This document shows, piece by piece, positions 58,956 to 64,000 of a stretch of 64,000 bases of DNA. This DNA is from Rheinheimera mesophila (GTDB lineage Bacteria > Pseudomonadota > Gammaproteobacteria > Enterobacterales > Alteromonadaceae). Position 1 is the stretch's first letter. The number at the start of each line of letters is the position of its first letter. The stretch lies in the NCBI RefSeq assembly GCF_000986865.1, contig NZ_LAVS01000096.1:1-64000 (forward strand). The letters are read 5' to 3'. A program made the translations under genes and the position numbers. The notes beneath the pieces were generated by a model. That model had not been told where the DNA came from, did no database searches, and saw nothing but the letters and a program-made list of their open reading frames with translations.

Positions 58956-59873
58956 ATGAAACTAAGTTCTTATTTGCAGTGGCAAAACCTTCAACATCCG
59001 TTACTTACGGCTCACAACATTGAACTGTGGTTGCGTTATACCTCTTGTAACAATCCTGACATATCCGGAAATAAATTGTTGAAGCTAAAATACCAGTTGG
59101 AGCAGGCTCTGCAACAAAAATATCCGGGGCTGCTAACCTTCGGTGGGGCTTTTTCCAATCATTTAGTGGCCACTGCCGCTGCGGCTGCTGAACATAAGTT
59201 ACAGAGCATAGGTATCATCCGTGGTGAAGAAGCGGATCTTGCTAATCCGACGCTGGCGCTGTGCCGCGCCTATGGCATGCAGTTAATCCCCGTCAACAGA
59301 GAGGTGTATCGGGCCCGCCACGAACCAGGGCTGTTACAACAACTCGCCAGCCAGTTCCCGGATTATTTCCAAATCCCCGAGGGGGGAACTTGTGCAGCAG
59401 CAGTACAAGGAGTCAGCGAGCTGGATATGTGCAATACCCCCAAAGGCAAAGCCTCTTTGCTGCTCTGTGCAGTGGGCAGTGGAGGCACCATCGCAGGTTT
59501 GATCCATGGCTCACCAAACACGCCCGTCTTGGGGATTGCGGTGGTCAGGGATCCGAGCTTACCGGACAAAATTAAGCAATTTTTACCTGCCGAACGTCCC
59601 TGGCCCGAGTGGCAGTTAGTTCAGGCTTTGCATCAGCCAGGTTATGGTCGCTTTGATCAACAGTTATGGCAGTTTTGTTTATCTTTTATCGGGCAGGGCA
59701 TTCAACTGGAACCTATCTATACCGGCAAGGCGTTGTATAGCGTCTTTGAATTAATCAAAAACGGCACTATACCGGCAGGCAGCCGCCTGAGCTTTTTCCA
59801 CACAGGGGGATTACAGGCACTGAAAGGTTTGGCATACCGCGGCTTGATCCCTGACTCAGAGTCGAACTACTAA
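58956..59873 (+). CDS. PLP-dependent ACC deaminase / D-cysteine desulfhydrase-like protein
   Basis: 305 residues of the tryptophan-synthase-beta-like PLP fold. 'DISGNKLLKLKYQLEQAL' holds the PLP lysine (GNK), 'TFGGAFSNHLVATAAAAAEH' is the substrate loop and 'AVGSGGTIAGLIHG' the phosphate-binding turn. Relatives split D-cysteine or, less often, 1-aminocyclopropane-1-carboxylate. This type of gene commonly sits near mshH/csrD in Alteromonadales. It ends 14 bases from the convergent csrD stop. The substrate is unknown. Confidence 0.85.
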   Translation: MKLSSYLQWQNLQHPLLTAHNIELWLRYTSCNNPDISGNKLLKLKYQLEQALQQKYPGLLTFGGAFSNHLVATAAAAAEHKLQSIGIIRGEEADLANPTLALCRAYGMQLIPVNREVYRARHEPGLLQQLASQFPDYFQIPEGGTCAAAVQGVSELDMCNTPKGKASLLLCAVGSGGTIAGLIHGSPNTPVLGIAVVRDPSLPDKIKQFLPAERPWPEWQLVQALHQPGYGRFDQQLWQFCLSFIGQGIQLEPIYTGKALYSVFELIKNGTIPAGSRLSFFHTGGLQALKGLAYRGLIPDSESNY

Positions 59874-59887
59874 AACCTTAGCCAGGG

Positions 59888-61699
59888 TTATTCTGACAAC
59901 TGGTTCTGCGCAATAAGACGAGCCAGTGGCTGACTAAAGTAATAGCCCTGAGCCCCGGTCACCCCGAGTTTCTTCAGGCATTGCCATTCCGGATCCTGCT
60001 CAACTCCGGTGGCAATGACCTTGATATCTTTTCCGACACAAGATGCCAATAACCCCCGGATAAATAATTGCTGCTCCAGTTGATGATCGACTCCCCTCAC
60101 CACAGCAGGGTGAATTTTCAACATTCTGATCGGCAACTCGTCCGTGTAAGGAGTAGCATCCAGGCTCAGCCCCACGTGATCGACAATAAGCTCAAAACCC
60201 CACTGCTGTAATTGTAATAGCTTAGGCTTGAGGTTTTTATAGTGTTTCATTAAATGATGTTCATGAAACTCTAACGCTAGCTCGGTCGTTACGATGCTGC
60301 CAGAGCTGATCTGTAATTCCAGCCAGTGCCACCAGCCCTCATCCAACAGCGACTGCACATTTAAATTCACACTACAGCGACAGTGCTCCAGCGCTTCGGT
60401 TTCGGTCATTTTAGCCACTTTGAGCAGAACATACTGATCGATAGCGCCGACTAAACCACAGTTAGCTGCCATAGGTAAAAACAAAGCGGCTGCTAATTTT
60501 TCCCCCTCACTACTGGCCAGTCTGACCAGCACTTCGTGTTGTAAGACGTCATTGTCCTGCCAGGAAAACACCGGTTGAAAGCTTAACAAAAACCGGTTTT
60601 GCTTTAACGCATTGTGTAATTCAGTCCGCCACCAGACCGAACCTTTAATTTTTGGCTTTTGTGGGTCGTTAAAACCATAAGCTGCATTTGGTCCTTGTAA
60701 CTGGGCAGTTTTTAGCGCCATATCTGCTTCAGCCATTAACTGATAGGAACTCTGGCCCTGCTGATACAACACAAAACCTATATGGACTAAATCAAAATCC
60801 TGACATTCGGCAAAAAAGTTTGCCTGACTCAACACCTGAGCCAGGCGATCGCCAAGTTGTTCAGCTTCTTTTCCGTTCAGGCCGGGGATCAGTAAAGCCA
60901 AGTCATTTTCAGCCAATCGGGCCATCACAGCTTCAGGCCAAGCCGCAACCAGTTCAGCCATTAATTCCGTACAGCCTCTTAAACGCTGCAATTTAATCAG
61001 GTTGGATAAATGCAGCTCAGGATGCGATAACTGCACTAAAAATACGGCGCCAGAGGCCACTTCGGCGCTCTCCGTTAAATAATGATTGAGGCGGCTTTCA
61101 AAAAATACTCTGTTGCCTATGGCCAGCTCGTGGTCAACCAGACCTTGCACCCGCACTAGTTGGCGGATCTCACTGTCACGCTTCTGCCAGTTTTTCAGCT
61201 TCAGTAACACCCGTTGCAACTGAGTTGCCGGATTCGTTTGCCGGTGAAAAGGTAATTCAAGGTGTGTCAGCAGCAATTGAGTTTGTTGCTCAAGCTGTTG
61301 CAGTTCCTGTCGAAACTGCTGTTGATAAGGCCGAAGCCAGATCAACCAGGCCAGCCAGAGCATAAAAGGCAAATTCAATACCAGATAATCCAGAGCACTC
61401 CAGCTTTGTACCAACTCAGGCGCAAGATGTAACACCGGATTGGAGCCATCCAGAGCGACAAAATCTGCTGCATGCGGGGGCGCAGTGAATTCCAGTTTCA
61501 ATTGCCCCTGTTCAGCGCTGAGCCAGGACTGTTGTGGCAAAGGTTGCAGCTCCAGCCATTGTTGCCACTGCAACTGCCGCTGCTCGGATTGCCATTGACC
61601 AATGCTGTAAAAACTGACATTGACCAGAAGCCACACCAATCCACTTAATACCTGCTGCCAATGACGCTTCTTCTGAACCAACTGACTCAATCCCATCAC
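59888..61699 (-). CDS. csrD: CsrD/MshH-type regulator with degenerate GGDEF and EAL domains
   Basis: 603 residues. Two membrane helices (residues about 14-34 and 120-142) flank a short periplasmic part, then a HAMP-like coiled coil, a GGDEF domain with no GGDEF motif, and an EAL domain. In the EAL domain the first motif reads EVLVR (E389), but the DD pair is DH (D507-H508), so cyclic-di-GMP cleavage is doubtful. CsrD in E. coli binds EIIA-Glc and directs RNase E decay of CsrB/C RNAs; MshH is its homologue in msh loci. Position 1 kb from mshI supports this. Confidence 0.85.
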   Translation of the reverse strand: MMGLSQLVQKKRHWQQVLSGLVWLLVNVSFYSIGQWQSEQRQLQWQQWLELQPLPQQSWLSAEQGQLKLEFTAPPHAADFVALDGSNPVLHLAPELVQSWSALDYLVLNLPFMLWLAWLIWLRPYQQQFRQELQQLEQQTQLLLTHLELPFHRQTNPATQLQRVLLKLKNWQKRDSEIRQLVRVQGLVDHELAIGNRVFFESRLNHYLTESAEVASGAVFLVQLSHPELHLSNLIKLQRLRGCTELMAELVAAWPEAVMARLAENDLALLIPGLNGKEAEQLGDRLAQVLSQANFFAECQDFDLVHIGFVLYQQGQSSYQLMAEADMALKTAQLQGPNAAYGFNDPQKPKIKGSVWWRTELHNALKQNRFLLSFQPVFSWQDNDVLQHEVLVRLASSEGEKLAAALFLPMAANCGLVGAIDQYVLLKVAKMTETEALEHCRCSVNLNVQSLLDEGWWHWLELQISSGSIVTTELALEFHEHHLMKHYKNLKPKLLQLQQWGFELIVDHVGLSLDATPYTDELPIRMLKIHPAVVRGVDHQLEQQLFIRGLLASCVGKDIKVIATGVEQDPEWQCLKKLGVTGAQGYYFSQPLARLIAQNQLSE

Positions 61700-61867
61700 A
61701 ACTCCTTTTGCCCCAACCTGTTGCAGGAATGAACTAAGTGTGAGTCAAATTTGGCGTCCATGCCGATTTTTTTACATGCCCGGACGCTCTTGATCAGGTT
61801 CAGACAAAAGCACACTGACTTTGGTATAGTGCAAGCAGCACTGAAAAAAGAACAACGGAACCTCAGG

Positions 61868-62335
61868 ATGGAATGGCAAGTAGCAAGCTTCTCTCAACTG
61901 GATTCATACACCCTTTACGCCATGCTGCAATTGCGGGTCGATGTGTTTGTGGTCGAGCAAAACTGTCCTTATCCGGAACTGGATAATAAAGACTTAGATC
62001 CACAAACCCGCCATATTCTATTGAAAAAGGGCGATAAAATTTTAGCCTACGCCCGGGTTTTAGCACCGGGCGTCAGTTATGAACACAACCCGGCGCTGGG
62101 TCGTATTTGTGTGTCACAAACCGCCCGTCGTCTGGCTTTAGGTCGTGGTTTAATGGACAAAGCGTTGGCGGTAGCCAGCAGTTGCTGGCCTGATCAGGAG
62201 ATCCGTATTTCGGCCCAATGTTACCTGCAGCGTTTTTACGAGTCCTTCGGTTTTGTGGCCTGCAGCGAACCTTATCTGGAAGATAATATTCCACATCTGG
62301 AGATGATTCGTCCGGTTGTAGCGGCACAGAACTAA
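61868..62335 (+). CDS. elaA: ElaA-type GNAT acetyltransferase
   Basis: 155 residues from ATG 61868; an open extension to 61751 has no match to the family. 'LYAMLQLRVDVFVVEQNCPYPELD' followed by 'DLDPQTRHI' is the ElaA signature, with the acetyl-CoA site in 'ARRLALGRGLMDKAL'. The substrate of ElaA is unknown. It converges on the 2OG-oxygenase gene; the two stop codons overlap. Confidence 0.9.
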   Translation: MEWQVASFSQLDSYTLYAMLQLRVDVFVVEQNCPYPELDNKDLDPQTRHILLKKGDKILAYARVLAPGVSYEHNPALGRICVSQTARRLALGRGLMDKALAVASSCWPDQEIRISAQCYLQRFYESFGFVACSEPYLEDNIPHLEMIRPVVAAQN

Positions 62336-63033
62336 GCACCAGTGCCGTACAATTGTTCGGCACGGTTAAACAGCACCCAGCTAGTTAAAATATACTTATC
62401 ACCCGATACCGGCACACAGCCCCTGTGCGTATGAGTAAAGTGAGCCGGCGCTATCACCATGCGGCCGGCTTTGGGTTGTATGGCTTTGTTCTGATAATAA
62501 AATTCTGTCTGGCCACCTTCGGCAACGTCATTTAAATAAAACATAAACAACAAAGTACGGTGCAAGGCTTCGTTATGTGGCAATTGAGGGTAAACCTCTG
62601 AATGCCAGTAGCCATAATTGCCAATGCCCTGTTGATATTTCTGCGCCTGAATAGGACCAAGCCGGTATAAATTACGCACTAACTGAGCGACCCGTGGTGC
62701 GCCAAATTCTGCATAGTTTTCCGACGTGATGGTAATGAAATGGTTTTCTGTCGGATGTGGCATACTCATACTAACAGGGCCTATCAAGGCAAAATGATAC
62801 TTGGCGAAATAGCGCGTCACATAGTCTGTAGTAAAACGGCAAATTTCGTTTAAAACACTGTGATATTCCGGATGTTGGTTCAGGTACAAATCTGTACTGA
62901 TCTTTTTACTGGTATCTACACCACCACCAGTGCGGCCGGCTGTGGTATGGGGGCTTTGTTCAAACAATTGGATCAGTTGCTGACAAAAATCCCGCGGTAA
63001 TACATCATCATAGACTTCAATAAAATCATTCAT
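62332..63033 (-). CDS. 2OG-Fe(II) oxygenase, prolyl-4-hydroxylase-like
   Basis: 233 residues. The iron ligands are probably the His and Glu of 'GYWHSEVYPQ' and the His in 'HFTHTHRGCVPV', with 'DKYILTSWVLF' closing the double-stranded beta-helix; the usual Asp of HxD is Glu here. 'LLFMFYLNDVAEGGQTEFYY' is typical of P4Hc-type proteins. It should hydroxylate a protein or small molecule using 2-oxoglutarate and oxygen. It diverges from the thioesterase gene by 17 bases. Confidence 0.85.
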   Translation of the reverse strand: MNDFIEVYDDVLPRDFCQQLIQLFEQSPHTTAGRTGGGVDTSKKISTDLYLNQHPEYHSVLNEICRFTTDYVTRYFAKYHFALIGPVSMSMPHPTENHFITITSENYAEFGAPRVAQLVRNLYRLGPIQAQKYQQGIGNYGYWHSEVYPQLPHNEALHRTLLFMFYLNDVAEGGQTEFYYQNKAIQPKAGRMVIAPAHFTHTHRGCVPVSGDKYILTSWVLFNRAEQLYGTGA

Positions 63034-63050
63034 AGTTTTAGGTTATTGTT

Positions 63051-63449
63051 ATGTTTAAAGAAATTATTCAGCCACGTTTCAATGAAACGGACGCTCTGGG
63101 TCATATCAACAATACAGTGCTGACGCAGTGGTTTGAAGGGGCTCGCGATCCTATTTTCAAAATATTTACACCCGACCTTGATACCAGGCAATGGCGACTG
63201 ATCCTTGCCAGTATCAGTGTGCAGTTTAAAGCTGAACTATTTTATGGGCTACCGGTGGAGCTGCGCACTGCGATCAGTAGGGTAGGCAATAGCTCCTTTG
63301 AGGTACAGCAAGAAGCCTGGCAACAAGGCCAATGCTGCGCTGTAGGAAAGGCCGTGTTAGTGCAATACGATTTTGCGGCCAGGCAAAAAATACCGTTGAG
63401 TGCAGAACAAAAAGTCAGTTTGAGCGCACATTTGGTTTCAGCAAGCTAA
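63051..63449 (+). CDS. Acyl-CoA thioesterase, 4HBT hot-dog fold
   Basis: 132 residues. 'QPRFNETDALGHINNTVLTQWFEGARDP' is the 4HBT active-site start, with the catalytic Asp in ETDALGH. It resembles the YbgC/FadM branch, which cleaves acyl-CoA in the cytosol. Its chain-length preference is unknown. It stands just before the GGT gene, separated by 84 bases. Confidence 0.88.
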   Translation: MFKEIIQPRFNETDALGHINNTVLTQWFEGARDPIFKIFTPDLDTRQWRLILASISVQFKAELFYGLPVELRTAISRVGNSSFEVQQEAWQQGQCCAVGKAVLVQYDFAARQKIPLSAEQKVSLSAHLVSAS

Positions 63450-63533
63450 TCTGGCTTTTGGTCGCGTGCCGCTGGTAATTTCAACTGGTCCTGATTAGTT
63501 TGAATACTCCTGTATTTCAGAGGCACAACCAGA

Positions 63534-64000
63534 ATGAAAAAACTCCTGCTCTGCAGTTTGATGGCTTTATCCCCTCAGTTAATGGCATATGACCGGATCA
63601 CTGGCGCCGATTTTGCCAGCCGCTCCGAAGTGATAGCCCCCCATGCGATGGCGGCGACTAGTCAGCCCTTAGCCACTCAAATTGCGTTGGATATCATGAA
63701 ACAAGGTGGCACTGCAGTGGACGCAGCTATTGCTGCCAATGCAGCTTTAGGCTTAATGGAACCTACGGGTAACGGCATAGGCGGTGACTTGTATGCCATT
63801 ATCTGGGATGGTAAAACCAATAAAATTTATGGTCTGAATGCGTCAGGCCGCTCACCAAAAGGGCTGAGCTATAACCAATTATCGAAAGAGCTGAAAAAGC
63901 TCGACCGCAGCACTATTCCGCCTTATGGCATGTTGCCGATCAGCGTTCCTGGCGCAGTGGATGGTTGGTTTGAGATGCATCAGAAGTTTGGCAAATTGCC
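63534..64000 (+). CDS. ggt: Gamma-glutamyltransferase, N-terminal part (cut by window edge)
   Basis: The first 155 codons are present. A signal peptide (MKKLLLCSLMALSPQLMA) leads to 'MAATSQPLATQIALDIMKQGGTAVDAAIAANAALGLMEPTGNGIGGDLYAIIWD', split here by loops, which is the GGT N-terminal signature. The enzyme is made as a periplasmic pro-protein that cleaves itself and hydrolyses or transfers gamma-glutamyl groups from glutathione. The catalytic Thr at the autocleavage site lies beyond the window. Confidence 0.9.
   Translation, partial: MKKLLLCSLMALSPQLMAYDRITGADFASRSEVIAPHAMAATSQPLATQIALDIMKQGGTAVDAAIAANAALGLMEPTGNGIGGDLYAIIWDGKTNKIYGLNASGRSPKGLSYNQLSKELKKLDRSTIPPYGMLPISVPGAVDGWFEMHQKFGKL

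Overview
The window looks like chromosomal DNA of a marine or freshwater gammaproteobacterium of the Alteromonadales/Chromatiales border, most like Rheinheimera or Alishewanella. This is inferred from gene content only: a complete MSHA type IV pilus locus next to mreBCD (the arrangement of Vibrio, Shewanella and relatives), the long form of PurC, a Shewanella-type N-acetylgalactosamine pathway using a FucP-type permease instead of a PTS, and a large TonB-dependent receptor. No rRNA, tRNA, CRISPR array, transposase or phage gene was seen.

Region by region. 1-936: an RsbQ/KAI2-type alpha/beta hydrolase and the start of a PAS-like partner. 1364-3033: purC and a GNAT acetyltransferase. 3111-9208: a heavy-metal RND efflux operon (czcI-like, czcC, czcB, czcA, all minus). 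9332-10201: an unusual tandem Rnk-type protein with an internal translation start. 10216-10345: an intergenic repeat with inverted ends; a shorter relative lies at 21893-21975. 10576-23298: a GalNAc locus with a DUF3472-type lipoprotein, a TonB receptor, AgaR, a Tat-exported GH109 lipoprotein, AgaZ, AgaS, an AgaK kinase, a NagA-type deacetylase and a FucP-family permease. 23513-29816: M3 peptidase, small lipoprotein, PmbA, DarP/YjgA and PssA. 29964-40683: the conserved tldD-nit-yhdP-rng-maf-mreD-mreC-mreB block. 40931-58852: the MSHA pilus operon, read on the minus strand from mshI to mshQ, with no mshF. 58956-61699: a PLP-dependent deaminase-like protein and CsrD/MshH. 61868-64000: ElaA, a 2OG-Fe(II) oxygenase, a thioesterase and the start of a gamma-glutamyltransferase.

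How the parts work together. The aga genes form one import-and-degrade route: surface uptake, release of alpha-GalNAc outside the cytoplasm, permease, kinase, deacetylase, deaminase/isomerase and AgaZ, under an AgaR operator at 15094-15113. The catalytic class II aldolase is not present here. The msh genes build a retractable pilus whose ATPase MshE has an N-terminal cyclic-di-GMP-binding type domain and whose last gene encodes a very large lectin-domain protein. Most genes in the long minus-strand blocks overlap by 4 bases (ATGA) or lie within a few bases of each other, so they are probably translationally coupled.

The points most worth a second look are the fused Rnk pair with its internal ribosome binding site, the intergenic repeat family, the 40-base hairpin before the czc operon, the missing aldolase subunit in the aga cluster, and the domain make-up of MshQ.
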